From Lacticaseibacillus paracasei subsp. paracasei (GTDB lineage: Bacteria; Bacillota; Bacilli; Lactobacillales; Lactobacillaceae), in contig NZ_AP012541.1 of NCBI RefSeq assembly GCF_000829035.1, positions 558,001-622,000 on the forward strand: 64,000 nt of DNA, written 5' to 3'. A program made the position numbers and the translations under genes. Shown here piece after piece: positions 44,439-53,245 of the stretch. Numbering within the stretch: the first letter of the stretch is position 1; each line of letters begins with the position of its first letter. Below the pieces are notes generated by a model that saw nothing but the letters and a program-made list of their open reading frames with translations, had not been told where the DNA came from and searched no databases.

Positions 44439-45305
44439 TTATACGCGGGCGAGGGCGGCCTTTCGACTGAATCTGGCAAGAAGGAAAATAAGGATGCTCA
44501 CACCAAGCGTAAAACCAATCAGAATCAGGTAAGTGTGGCTGCTAGAAAGCAAGCCGTTGACGTCAATGCGAACACCCAACATTTTTTCAAAACTGGACCT
44601 TGCAGCCTCTTGCTTGCCAGTGAAGGTCGTGGCTAACGGCTGTTGCAACAGAATCTGGCGATAAGCAGCGGCGTTGTATGGGAAGGGGGTCATTTTCATC
44701 AAGGCTTGTGCGCCGCTGGGAACTGCCCCGATTGGCATGTAAACCCCAGCGAAGAAGCCTGCTGCAGTACCGACAATGGTTGCAATGCCGCTCATGGTGG
44801 TCACGCGGGAAACAAAGCTCAAAATAAGTAAATTAAAACTTGTCCAAACCACACTGCTGAACAATGCGAGAGCAATGATTTTGCCAGTTAGTTGCCATGG
44901 AATAACGACATGATCAAGCAGGGCGAAGGCGCCTGACATGGCGCCGAACATGAGCAGCTGCATGATGGTGCCGATGATGACGGCACTGGCCAGATAGCCA
45001 AATTGAATGCGCAGATAAGAAGCTTCGGTCAACAGGTAGTCGCTTAAATTACCATTCTCACGATCAACAATCATTCTTGCTAAGCCATCTTGCGTGGTCG
45101 TAACTGCCGTGATGGTAAGCGTGCCGCCGATTAGCCAGGGATCAAGCAGCTTTTCAGGATGACTGATAGGCCACAGTCCGGTCATATTCTTTTTGAGAAA
45201 AACCAAATAGAGAACGAAGGCAATCAGTGCGCCCAAAACTGAGAAAAAAACGCCGGCGCGATTGCGAAAAAACAACAATAGATTACGTTTAATAAAAGCT
45301 AGCAT
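44439..45305 (-). CDS. ABC-2 type transporter permease
   Basis: Membrane protein of 288 aa with six helices and the ABC-2 fold (segment FFAGVYMPIGAVPSGAQALMKMTPFPYNAAAYRQ). The start codon overlaps the ATPase stop as TAATG, so the two are translationally coupled. Substrate unknown; this architecture exports drugs, peptides or polysaccharides. Confidence 0.85.
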   Translation of the reverse strand: MLAFIKRNLLLFFRNRAGVFFSVLGALIAFVLYLVFLKKNMTGLWPISHPEKLLDPWLIGGTLTITAVTTTQDGLARMIVDRENGNLSDYLLTEASYLRIQFGYLASAVIIGTIMQLLMFGAMSGAFALLDHVVIPWQLTGKIIALALFSSVVWTSFNLLILSFVSRVTTMSGIATIVGTAAGFFAGVYMPIGAVPSGAQALMKMTPFPYNAAAYRQILLQQPLATTFTGKQEAARSSFEKMLGVRIDVNGLLSSSHTYLILIGFTLGVSILIFLLARFSRKAALARV

Positions 45306-46198
45306 TAGCGAATCTCCTTTCCGGTTAATGTGACGAAGATCGTATTCATATCAGCTGGATGGAACTCAAAGTCGGTGATCGTATCGGTGAGTTCCGTCAG
45401 TAAGGCAATAGCCTGTTGCGGATGATGGATATTGACGTGCACCTCGTTTGCAACGATATTGGCCCGCAATCCGGCTTGATTGGCGACTGTTTTGACGCGA
45501 TCGGCAGCTGTTGTTTGAATTGTCAGTTGATGAGCAGCATAGCGATTTTTCAGGTCAACAACGGTATCTGCTGCAATGATTTCGCCACGATCAATGACGT
45601 AAACGAAGTCAGCATTTTCCGTTTCCTCCAAATAATGGGTTGTTAAAATGACGGTCAATTGCGTTTGGACGCGTAAAGCAGCCAGCGCTGACCAAATCGT
45701 TTGGCGCGTCTGAATATCTAATCCAGTTGACGGTTCGTCTAAAAATAAAATTTGGGGATGATTCAAAAGGGCGCGGGCAATATCGGTTCGGCGTCGCTGA
45801 CCACCTGACAATGTCCCATATGTCTGATTCAAAATAGGTGCCAGGTCAAATTGCTTAATCAGTTGATCGAACCAAGCAGTATCTGGGTGTTGATACATGC
45901 GCGCCCGCAATCGTAGATTTTCATTAACTGTTAGTTGGCGATCAAGGACACTATCCTGAAAGACAACCCCAATCTGTTGACGATAGGCCACTTGCCCAGG
46001 TGTGTGATCGGCGACGGTAATGGTGCCACTGGTCGGTTGAATCAAGCCTGTCAGCATGCCGATTGTCGTCGATTTACCTGCCCCGTTAGGACCTAAGAAG
46101 GCCACGAATTGCCCACGGTCAACCGTCAAATTAATGCCGTTCACTGCTACTTTCGGACCAAATGTTTTGGTCAGACCCTTTGCTTCAAGAATGGCCAT
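45305..46198 (-). CDS. ABC transporter ATP-binding protein (ABC-2 exporter)
   Basis: ATPase of 297 aa with Walker A GPNGAGKST, signature LSGGQRRR, Walker B ILFLDEPSTGLD and H-loop TTH, followed by a C-terminal extension of about 75 residues seen in the drug-resistance (DrrA-like) group. The ATG at 46198 follows GCAGGTGA; the longer frame is not supported. It is the first gene of the unit ATPase-permease-LytTR-DUF3021. Confidence 0.88.
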   Translation of the reverse strand: MAILEAKGLTKTFGPKVAVNGINLTVDRGQFVAFLGPNGAGKSTTIGMLTGLIQPTSGTITVADHTPGQVAYRQQIGVVFQDSVLDRQLTVNENLRLRARMYQHPDTAWFDQLIKQFDLAPILNQTYGTLSGGQRRRTDIARALLNHPQILFLDEPSTGLDIQTRQTIWSALAALRVQTQLTVILTTHYLEETENADFVYVIDRGEIIAADTVVDLKNRYAAHQLTIQTTAADRVKTVANQAGLRANIVANEVHVNIHHPQQAIALLTELTDTITDFEFHPADMNTIFVTLTGKEIR

Positions 46199-46375
46199 TG
46201 ATGTCACCTGCTTTCGATTTGTTGGCCTTAGCATAACGACGATTGTGCCAAGTGTCTTGAGAAAGGCGGTAAGTGGTGCAAAATGCTTGGCAAGTGGTTG
46301 AAAATAGCAAATGAAAAATAGAATTTTTTCTTGGCAATTTACGAATGAGTTGGGAATGCGATTTTATCGAGGCAA

Positions 46376-46411
46376 CAAAAAACAGCTTGTGAGAATCAAG
46401 CCACAAGCTGC
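46376..46411 (-). terminator. terminator of DUF915 hydrolase gene
   Basis: On the minus strand CAGCTTGTG pairs with CACAAGCTG and is followed by TTTTTTG. Confidence 0.82.
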
Positions 46412-46428
46412 AGATAGTTTTTAGCTAC

Positions 46429-47208
46429 TCAGGTAAATAAAAAGCGCAAGATTTCAGCATCCACATAAGGATTTTGGTGCAGCGTCGAGTGATAAGCGCC
46501 AACTGGTGTGCCAGTATAAACAAAGAGGGTGGTGGATAAGCCAGCCGCCTTAAATTTGGCGGCTAAACGTTTGACACCAGCAAGGCTGACGGCCCAGTCA
46601 CCTTTTGCCCCGAAGACCTGTCCGCCAATCACTAAGATATGCAATGTTTTCGGTAACGCCCGAATCTGGGTCGTTGGATCACGATAGAACTCGCTCGCAA
46701 ACGAGACATAATTGATCACTTGCGGCTGAAGATTGGCATGCGGTGTCGTCATGTAATTAAAGCTCAGATTGCTGCCCATTGAATGACCTACCAGATTCAC
46801 ACGAGTCACATGACGCTGGACGCGAAGCCAGTGCAGCAAGTCGGTGAGTTGCCGGACTTCCTTTTGTGGTGACTTAGCATCGGCAAAAACAACGTTGATG
46901 AGCGGATTTTTGCCATTGTAGCGGTCGGCTCCAGTGATCGTGCGTTTGCCGTCAGCACTGACATGAATCGTAGTGACTTGATCGGATGCCTTATCCTGCT
47001 TGAAGCGTTGAACCATTGGCCCGAAGGTGAGGCTGTTACTGCCATAACCAGGGACAAAAACTGTGACGATACCCGTATGACGATAGGCTTGCTGGTGAAT
47101 TGCGCGGCTGCCCAGTTGCCACCAAAGCCAATAGCCGCCGCTAGCGAGAAGCAAAGTTACCAGTATCGATATGCTTACTCGCCGCCAGCGTTTTGCTGAT
47201 TTAGCCAT
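46429..47208 (-). CDS. DUF915 alpha/beta hydrolase
   Basis: Protein of 259 aa with an N-terminal membrane anchor or signal (about residues 10-35) and an alpha/beta-hydrolase domain. Oxyanion-side segment FVPGYGSNSLTFGPM, nucleophile Ser in GHSMGS, and a late His in the AYHSTLHQNPYV segment are visible. The substrate is unknown; family members are surface-associated esterases or lipases of unclear role. The start at 47208 follows AGGAGATG inside the end of the carbonic anhydrase gene, so the two genes overlap by 8 bases. Confidence 0.82.
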   Translation of the reverse strand: MAKSAKRWRRVSISILVTLLLASGGYWLWWQLGSRAIHQQAYRHTGIVTVFVPGYGSNSLTFGPMVQRFKQDKASDQVTTIHVSADGKRTITGADRYNGKNPLINVVFADAKSPQKEVRQLTDLLHWLRVQRHVTRVNLVGHSMGSNLSFNYMTTPHANLQPQVINYVSFASEFYRDPTTQIRALPKTLHILVIGGQVFGAKGDWAVSLAGVKRLAAKFKAAGLSTTLFVYTGTPVGAYHSTLHQNPYVDAEILRFLFT

Positions 47209-47869
47209 GAAGAGGGTCATCTCCTGCTGGACGCTTCAGTTGCTTGAAAACGCCTCGGAAAATTGGTCGCCGATTGATCGCTTGCACATGGCGATTATTC
47301 GGTTCAAAAAACTGCTGATAGCGGGCGACCTGATTCGAACTCATTGTGATCTCGGTTTGCTCAATGACATACCAAGTCACGCCTTCGGTTAACGGCGGGG
47401 TGGTGAGTGAGCCGAGGTAGTGAAAAACCGTGCCTTGTTTTGGCAGTAAGCGAGTCAGGTCAAAGTTGATTGGCTGCGTGACATGTGGTTGAAAATGATC
47501 GAGCACATCGGCCATGATCGGGTTAGCTTGACCAACTGGCACTAAAACCGCCACGACACAAAGCGCACCAATGGCCGATTGATGGACAAAATGGAGCTCC
47601 GCCACCGTTTTCTCAGCAACGATATGCTCCGCTGGCACGTGAAAATGGGCCTGCACAAAAGTCCAAGTGGTTTCATTAATCCGAGTCGTTCCTTGGCCAG
47701 CGAGCCGAATGGTGACCTGGTCATCAATTTCTTGATCGGTCATCCATGGTGTGAGAATCGTCATGTCGGTGTCGGCAGTGGTTGTCGCTTGACGAAGATC
47801 AATCGGTGATTGCTGGAAGCCGAAACTATTTGGCCACGAAGACTGCTTGGCATAATTCAAAATTGACAT
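47201..47869 (-). CDS. alpha-type carbonic anhydrase
   Basis: Zinc enzyme of 222 aa interconverting CO2 and bicarbonate. The alpha-class motifs are present: QSPIDLR near the N-terminus, zinc ligands in AHFHVPAEH (two His) and AELHFVH (third His), the substrate-pocket segment GSLTTPPLTEGVTW and the NNRHVQAINRRPI signature. There is no signal peptide, so this copy is cytosolic, whereas most bacterial alpha enzymes are exported. AAAGGATTG precedes the ATG. The hydrolase gene follows with an overlap. Confidence 0.92.
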   Translation of the reverse strand: MSILNYAKQSSWPNSFGFQQSPIDLRQATTTADTDMTILTPWMTDQEIDDQVTIRLAGQGTTRINETTWTFVQAHFHVPAEHIVAEKTVAELHFVHQSAIGALCVVAVLVPVGQANPIMADVLDHFQPHVTQPINFDLTRLLPKQGTVFHYLGSLTTPPLTEGVTWYVIEQTEITMSSNQVARYQQFFEPNNRHVQAINRRPIFRGVFKQLKRPAGDDPLHG

Positions 47870-47935
47870 CGTGACAATCCTTTCAAAAAATGAATTGGCG
47901 GTGGGCAGTCGAAACTTCTGCTGTTAAAAACGAAA

Positions 47936-48041
47936 TGCACCAGAAGTCATTTAGCAGACAGAGACTAAGAAAATCAAAACTAGAGATGAACTTTTCTCTA
48001 GAGCCAATTTTGCTCAGCAAATCCTACTGACTTCTGGCGCA
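47936..48041. repeat. spaced inverted repeat with inner hairpin
   Basis: TGCACCAGAAGTCA (47936-47949) and TGACTTCTGGCGCA (48028-48041) pair with one G.T; an inner CTAGAG pairs with CTCTAG (47980-48002). It fills the gap between the YbjQ and carbonic anhydrase genes. No T-run for a terminator. Confidence 0.5.
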
Positions 48042-48079
48042 CATGATGGGCAGTTATTCGGCTGAAGAAGGGATGCTTT

Positions 48080-48406
48080 TTAGTTGAGAAATTTCACAGC
48101 CGTGCCATATGCCACAACACTTTGCATGTCACCGCCAATTGATCCGGAGTCAAACCGCATCATGACAACTGCATCGCCACCAGCTTTTTGGGCTTCGTCG
48201 CGTAACCGCTCGATCGCTTTTTCCCGTGACTCATGGAGCATATCACTGTAGGCTTTGATTTCACCGCCGACAATGTTCTTCAAGCCTGCACCAATGTTGC
48301 TGATAACATTCTTTGACTGTGTTGTTAAGCCGAAAACTTCGCCGATCACTTCATATTTTTTGCCGGGAATGTTTTCGGTGGTTGTGATTAAGATTTCTTG
48401 TGCCAT
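48080..48406 (-). CDS. YbjQ/UPF0145 family protein
   Basis: Soluble protein of 108 aa with the family signature: [12 protein letters not shown] near the N-terminus, [22 protein letters not shown] in the middle and ADAVV-like [16 protein letters not shown]. Members assemble as pentameric rings and have no settled function; the heavy-metal-binding name comes from the fold. GAAGGAGA precedes the ATG. Monocistronic. Confidence 0.9.
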
Positions 48407-48630
48407 GAGAGAATCTCCTTCATAAAAGTTGACGTAACAAATCAGTGGCGAGCTATCTTGCTGCTTATCAGACTACCACCGGCTTATGGTGACAACAAGC
48501 TAAAACGCTTAGCGTGACAAAACCGTTAGCTAGTGTCATCAGGTCAACATTTTTAGAAAAAACCTGAGCACTAGTTTGCCTCTTAAAGAAGTTTTTCCCG
48601 TTAGCTGCTCGTGCTAGAAAACAGACGCGA

Positions 48631-49539
48631 TCAGGGCGTTACTTGAATCACAATTCGGCCTTCATGCGGCTCATCCAGCAATTGGTGGCCTTTCACAAAG
48701 CCTTCGCGGGTAAAAGGCAATACATAGCCGACTTTGACGGTTAATTTGCCTTGAGACATAAGATTAATCAAGACTTTGAGTGCTTGGCCGACTTCGGAGC
48801 CGCCAAGCGGTCGGGTATGAATGAAACGGATGCCGCGGTTGAGGAGCGGTTCGTGATGACTGACAGATACGATCAGCCCATTGTCCTTGGCCATGGCGAC
48901 ATCATCATCACCACCGATCCCGTCCATGGCGGCATTAATCACGACGTCGGCGGTTTTGGCAAGTTCCTTGACAGGATTCCCGCGGTCATAAGCGACAAAA
49001 TGTTTAACCCCGAGTTGATTCACATCAACTTCATGGCGGCTGGCGGCGATACCAATCACCGAAGCACCGCGGGCAACGGCTAATTGGATCGCCGCGGAAC
49101 CGACACCGCCAGAGGCGCCTTTCACGATGACGGTGTCGCCATCGTTAACATGACCTAGTTCGACCATTCGATAACCGGTCACGCCGGGGGTGATCAGAGC
49201 CACACCGTTTTCAGGCGTGATGGACTCAGGCAGTAACACACTCATGTCAGCTGCGGCCGTCACAATTTCTGCGTAAGCACTGGTGGTGCGCGCAACGACG
49301 CGATCACCAAGTGCAAATTGCGTTACCTGATCGCCGACAGCACTGACAATGCCAGCAACATCATATCCCGGCACGGTTAAGCCACTGCCACCCATTTGAC
49401 GAGCAATGCGATCACGATTATTCAGACCGATCGCTTGGGACTTGATTTGAATTTCCCGTGGTCCCGGCGCTGGTGTGGCCAAATCGATGGCATCGATCAC
49501 TTCCGGTCCGCCAGCATGACTAAAACCATATCCAAGCAT
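48631..49539 (-). CDS. MDR-family oxidoreductase (quinone reductase-like)
   Basis: Zinc-independent medium-chain reductase of 302 aa. GroES-like N-terminal half with NNRDRIARQMG and VPGYDVAGIV, and a Rossmann half with VKGASGGVGSAAIQLA, the AxxGxxG NADPH motif. Similar to NADPH:quinone or enone reductases; physiological substrate unknown. Strong GAGGAGGG before the ATG. Single gene. Confidence 0.85.
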   Translation of the reverse strand: MLGYGFSHAGGPEVIDAIDLATPAPGPREIQIKSQAIGLNNRDRIARQMGGSGLTVPGYDVAGIVSAVGDQVTQFALGDRVVARTTSAYAEIVTAAADMSVLLPESITPENGVALITPGVTGYRMVELGHVNDGDTVIVKGASGGVGSAAIQLAVARGASVIGIAASRHEVDVNQLGVKHFVAYDRGNPVKELAKTADVVINAAMDGIGGDDDVAMAKDNGLIVSVSHHEPLLNRGIRFIHTRPLGGSEVGQALKVLINLMSQGKLTVKVGYVLPFTREGFVKGHQLLDEPHEGRIVIQVTP

Positions 49540-49667
49540 CTTGTTCCCTCCTCATTAACGTGCTCACCAGCGCAGTTGCCTGCACCTGAGGCAGCTTACA
49601 CGCCGGTTTCTTCTGCGTTGGTTCACGTTAAGCCTCTATATATCGGCATTTTACCCATGATAAGAAA

Positions 49668-49728
49668 GAAAAAACAATTAAAACGACCTAGCCGCTTAGG
49701 GGTGGAAACCTCTTACGCAGCTAGGTCG
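49668..49728 (-). terminator. terminator of ammonium transporter gene
   Basis: On the minus strand CGACCTAGC pairs with GCTAGGTCG and is followed by TTTTAATTGTTTTTT. It lies just after the amtB stop. Confidence 0.75.
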
Positions 49729-49776
49729 CTATGAAGGTGACACATGGTGGAAATGAACGAACCGGCCATCAGTAGA

Positions 49777-51093
49777 TTACCGATTTTCTCTTCGCGGCTG
49801 GGGATCAAAACCATGTAACTGGCCTTTAAATTCATCAGGATTTTGACTGACATAAGTACCGCGGGCCCAACTGGCAGCGACAGTTTCATCAACTGGTTCA
49901 TCGTGTTCGCTGTAATCCAGCCCCATTTTTTCAGCAGCAGGGGAGACCCGAATGCTGACGAATTGTTTGAGAACTACAGTGATTAGACTGACCATAGCAC
50001 CAACTAAGACGATCACGATGGCGGTGCCGACAAGCTGGATTAGGAGCAGCTGCCATCCACCGCCATAAGCCAAGCCAGCGTGCGCAATGTCGGGGGCGAC
50101 CTGTTTGCTGGCGAACACACCAGTCAAAATACTGCCGACAATCCCAGCGACCCCATGGCAGCCAAAGGCGTCTAAAGTATCATCAATGCCTAGCCGTGGC
50201 TTGATTTTGCTGATAAACCAGTAGCTTGTCAACGTTGCCGCAACGCCAATGCATGCTGCCCCAAAACTCGTGACATAGCCAGTGGCCGGGGTGATCCCGA
50301 CAAGCCCACACAAGGCACCGGTACAAGTTCCGATCAGCGTTGGATGGCCGGTTTGCCAGATGTCCAGACACATCCATGTGACCAACGCCGCGGCGGCGCC
50401 AACCGAAGTCGTTAATGCTGCCGTCATCGCCGCTTGATTAACACCGAGTGCAGAGCCGGCGTTGAATCCATACCAGCCGATCCATAAAATGGCCGTGCCT
50501 AGAAGCACCCAAGGCCGATTATAAGGTGTGATATGTTCATCCGTGCGGCGGCCTAGAAAGGCGGATAGCGTCAAGGCGGTAATGCCAGCATTGATGTGGA
50601 TCACTGTGCCGCCTGCAAAATCAAGCACACCCAGACCGGCCAATAAACCGTGCGGACTCCAGATCAAGTGGACAAGCGGGTAATAAACCAGCAATGACCA
50701 CAAGACGATAAAACAAGTCAGAAACCTAAAATGCATCCGACCAACGACAGCGCCAACAAACAAGGCCGGCGTGATGATGGCAAACATCATTTGGAACAGC
50801 ACATACACACCGGTTGGAATTTTCGCCGTGGTCACCGCGCCAAGCGAAAGATCACTCAAAAAGAAATGATGAACCTGACCGATGACACCGAAAAGATCGC
50901 CATTAAAACTGAGCTCATAGCCGACAGCGACCCAAAGTAGGATCGCAATCCCGGTGATGTAGAAAACCGACAGCATCGTATTAATCACGTTGCGTTTGGA
51001 AACCAGTCCACCATAGAAAAAAGCCAGTCCTGGCGTCATAAACCAGACTAATGTACTCGCAATAATTACAAACCCAGTATCAGCTAAATTCAT
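49777..51093 (-). CDS. amtB: ammonium transporter
   Basis: Membrane protein of 438 aa with eleven helices conducting ammonium/ammonia. Family signatures: GLAFFYGGLVSKRNVINTM, DFAGGTVIHINAGITAL, GWYGFNAGSAL, and the DAFGCHGVAGIVGSILTG helix with the paired pore His. The cytosolic tail (about residues 395-438) is where PII proteins usually dock; no glnK is adjacent, unlike in many bacteria. The ATG at 51093 follows AGGTGGAA. Confidence 0.92.
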   Translation of the reverse strand: MNLADTGFVIIASTLVWFMTPGLAFFYGGLVSKRNVINTMLSVFYITGIAILLWVAVGYELSFNGDLFGVIGQVHHFFLSDLSLGAVTTAKIPTGVYVLFQMMFAIITPALFVGAVVGRMHFRFLTCFIVLWSLLVYYPLVHLIWSPHGLLAGLGVLDFAGGTVIHINAGITALTLSAFLGRRTDEHITPYNRPWVLLGTAILWIGWYGFNAGSALGVNQAAMTAALTTSVGAAAALVTWMCLDIWQTGHPTLIGTCTGALCGLVGITPATGYVTSFGAACIGVAATLTSYWFISKIKPRLGIDDTLDAFGCHGVAGIVGSILTGVFASKQVAPDIAHAGLAYGGGWQLLLIQLVGTAIVIVLVGAMVSLITVVLKQFVSIRVSPAAEKMGLDYSEHDEPVDETVAASWARGTYVSQNPDEFKGQLHGFDPQPRRENR

Positions 51094-51386
51094 CTCTTCC
51101 ACCTCATTACCATTGATGGCGGTATTGTAGCATGGCATTTTTAATAACTTAGCGATTCGGTCGATCTATTGGCCTAGAGCAAATCTGGTGCTGAAAGGAG
51201 AAAGACTGCTATCAAAGGATTTTCGAAGCGGTAAAAAAACTGAAGACGCGTTAGCTTATGTGACATGAAAACTTGACGATTTTATGGCAAACAGAAAAAT
51301 ATGCCATTGGTCTATGCGAAAAAATTGGTTTTTAAATGAATATAAGTGAAGGCAATGTTTGGAAACTGGCGCAGGCGCCATGCAAA

Positions 51387-51477
51387 AACACAGGGAAAAG
51401 CGGCTACTGATTGCGACCATGCCAAACCCAAGATGGTGGTGTTTGGTAGCGCTCAGTGTAGCAGTTTTCCCTGTGTT
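51387..51477. repeat. nested palindrome after the DyP gene
   Basis: AACACAGGGAAAA (51387-51399) pairs exactly with TTTTCCCTGTGTT (51465-51477); inside, CCAAAC (51422-51427) pairs with GTTTGG (51441-51446). No T-run, so not a normal terminator. The rest of the gap up to amtB (51094-51386) holds no gene that I can support. Confidence 0.6.
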
Positions 51478-51495
51478 CCTAAACAAACACGTTCA

Positions 51496-52437
51496 TTAAA
51501 GTTCGCCGTCTGCGATTTGACCGAGCACAGATTTGGACGGAATGAAGAACAATTCGCCAGTTTCTGGCGTCGAAAAATCAAGCAGCCGATCAGAATTGTC
51601 AAACATGCCTTGCAACATACGCTTGGTGACCGTCCAATGACGGGCATAGCCAATGAAGTAGGTTCCGTTTTCGTTTTTGGCCGGATTACTGAACGGGACA
51701 TTCATGCGCACAATTTTATGTTCAACGCCGCCGTCATTATCCTGAGAAACCACATTGTGGGCATTTGGCAGCTTCTTTTCGTCAGCTAACTCAATATCGT
51801 TGAATTTCTTTCGACCGATGGCTTTTTCCTGGTCCTCCGTCGTCAAATCGTTCCATGCTTTCATATTGTGTTGGTATTTTTGCGCAAAAGCATAGGAGCC
51901 GTTTTCAAATGTGGGATCTTCATCGCCGATCACCGCATACTCTGGCGTGTCGAGTGCGCTTGGATTTTCCGTGCCGTCGACAAAGCCAATGATCGCTCGG
52001 CCTTCGAAATAGCGGAAGCCATGGGTATCATCGAGTGTCACAGTCTGATCGTCAATGATGGTCATGATCTCTGACATGAGTTCGAACGGAACGGCTGAAT
52101 TCTGCGAGCGAATGTGGAAGAACAGATCAGCTGGGGTTGCCACTGCGGTATATTTTGGCCCGACAACTGGTTGGAATTCCTCCAACTCTTTAGGCACCGG
52201 TGCTGCTGGGAAAAGATAATCCCAAGCTTTTCGCGACAAGCCAAATGCAACCGCCAATTTTGCATCTGGGTAGCGAATGTTCATGCTATTGATGAATGCT
52301 GGTAAGTGCTCTGCTAAGTCGGCAATCATGGCTTTGTCGGCTGCGGCATCTTCGCGCTTAAGGTCAAGCGTAGCAAAAATAATGTCAGACCCGGCATCCT
52401 TATAGACATCCTGTACATCACGTAAATTTATGGTCAT
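51496..52437 (-). CDS. DyP-type heme peroxidase
   Basis: Enzyme of 313 aa of the dye-decolourising peroxidase family. The hallmark IGFVDGTENP with the catalytic Asp is present (about residue 148), the heme-ligand His lies in GGVEHKIVRMNVPF (about residue 225), and the C-terminal heme-pocket Arg in ARHWTVTKRML. The absence of a signal peptide points to a cytosolic YfeX-like class. Role: peroxide-dependent oxidation, perhaps of porphyrins. TTGGAGGC precedes the ATG, and a PerR/Fur-like palindrome lies just upstream, so peroxide or iron regulation is likely. Confidence 0.9.
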   Translation of the reverse strand: MTINLRDVQDVYKDAGSDIIFATLDLKREDAAADKAMIADLAEHLPAFINSMNIRYPDAKLAVAFGLSRKAWDYLFPAAPVPKELEEFQPVVGPKYTAVATPADLFFHIRSQNSAVPFELMSEIMTIIDDQTVTLDDTHGFRYFEGRAIIGFVDGTENPSALDTPEYAVIGDEDPTFENGSYAFAQKYQHNMKAWNDLTTEDQEKAIGRKKFNDIELADEKKLPNAHNVVSQDNDGGVEHKIVRMNVPFSNPAKNENGTYFIGYARHWTVTKRMLQGMFDNSDRLLDFSTPETGELFFIPSKSVLGQIADGEL

Positions 52438-52452
52438 CGTTACGCCTCCAAA

Positions 52453-52467
52453 TTAGAATCATTCTAA
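52453..52467. promoter_or_regulatory. PerR/Fur-like operator
   Basis: TTAGAATCATTCTAA, a 7-1-7 palindrome resembling the PerR box TTATAATNATTATAA, with a TATAGT -10-like element on the minus strand next to it. It lies 16 bases upstream of the DyP start. Confidence 0.65.
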
Positions 52468-52566
52468 CCTACTATAGTCTACCATAGCGGTGGCTGATTG
52501 CAACGATTTCGCGATGTTTTTAACCTAGGCATTCGGTGGTAAAGTAAGAACAAAGGTTGTGATTGT

Positions 52567-53238
52567 TTGATAATTTCAGTAGCAGATCAAGCCGAACTTG
52601 TCATTCGACTGGTGGTGGCTGCACTTTGCGGCTTTGCCATTGGCTATGAACGCAAGAATCGCTTCAAAAATGCCGGTATCCGCACACATATGATTGTGGC
52701 GTTGGGTGCGGCCTTGATTATGATTGTTTCAAAATACGGCTTTTTTGATATTTTAGATTTGAAAAATATGGCATTGGATCCTTCACGTGTCGCGGCTCAG
52801 ATTGTTAGTGGCGTCAGCTTTTTAGGCGCTGGCGCCATTTTGGTTCGCCACAATAACGTGAATGGTTTAACGACAGCTGCCGGGGTTTGGACGACAGCGG
52901 CTGTGGGGATGGCAATTGGGGCGAAGCTGTACCTCATCGGCTTGGCCGCAACTGTCCTAGTGCTCTGCATTCAAGTCCTGCTCCATCATCACTATCGCTG
53001 GCTGCCCAGCGGTGATAACGGCATTTTGACAATTCGGGTCCGCAGCGAAGGCTTTGACATGGTACATTTACGCGAAACATTAGGCAAGTACCATATCAAG
53101 GTCCTGAATGTGTCCATTAAACATGAAGGCGACGAAGTTAAAATGAACCTGCATGTGGAGAGTAAAGCCAATGAAGACATGCGGCGCCTGCTGACGTTTT
53201 ATGCCGACAATCCGAATATTATTTCGATTGAATTCTAG
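52567..53238 (+). CDS. MgtC/SapB-family membrane protein
   Basis: Protein of 223 aa with four helices in the N-terminal MgtC domain (LCGFAIGYERKNRFKNAGIRTHMIVALGAALIM and SGVSFLGAGAILVRHNNVNGLTTAAGVWTTAAVGMAIG are signature segments) and a soluble C-terminal domain of about 75 residues resembling an ACT fold. MgtC-type proteins are linked to magnesium homeostasis and ATP synthase control. Starts at TTG 52567 with AAAGGTTG upstream. Convergent with the nuclease gene. Confidence 0.87.
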   Translation: MIISVADQAELVIRLVVAALCGFAIGYERKNRFKNAGIRTHMIVALGAALIMIVSKYGFFDILDLKNMALDPSRVAAQIVSGVSFLGAGAILVRHNNVNGLTTAAGVWTTAAVGMAIGAKLYLIGLAATVLVLCIQVLLHHHYRWLPSGDNGILTIRVRSEGFDMVHLRETLGKYHIKVLNVSIKHEGDEVKMNLHVESKANEDMRRLLTFYADNPNIISIEF

Positions 53239-53245
53239 GCAATCG

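Noticed and set aside
51346..51789. Plus-strand frame of 147 codons near the DyP gene
   Set aside because: Runs into the DyP gene in antisense and through the nested palindrome; no start signal.
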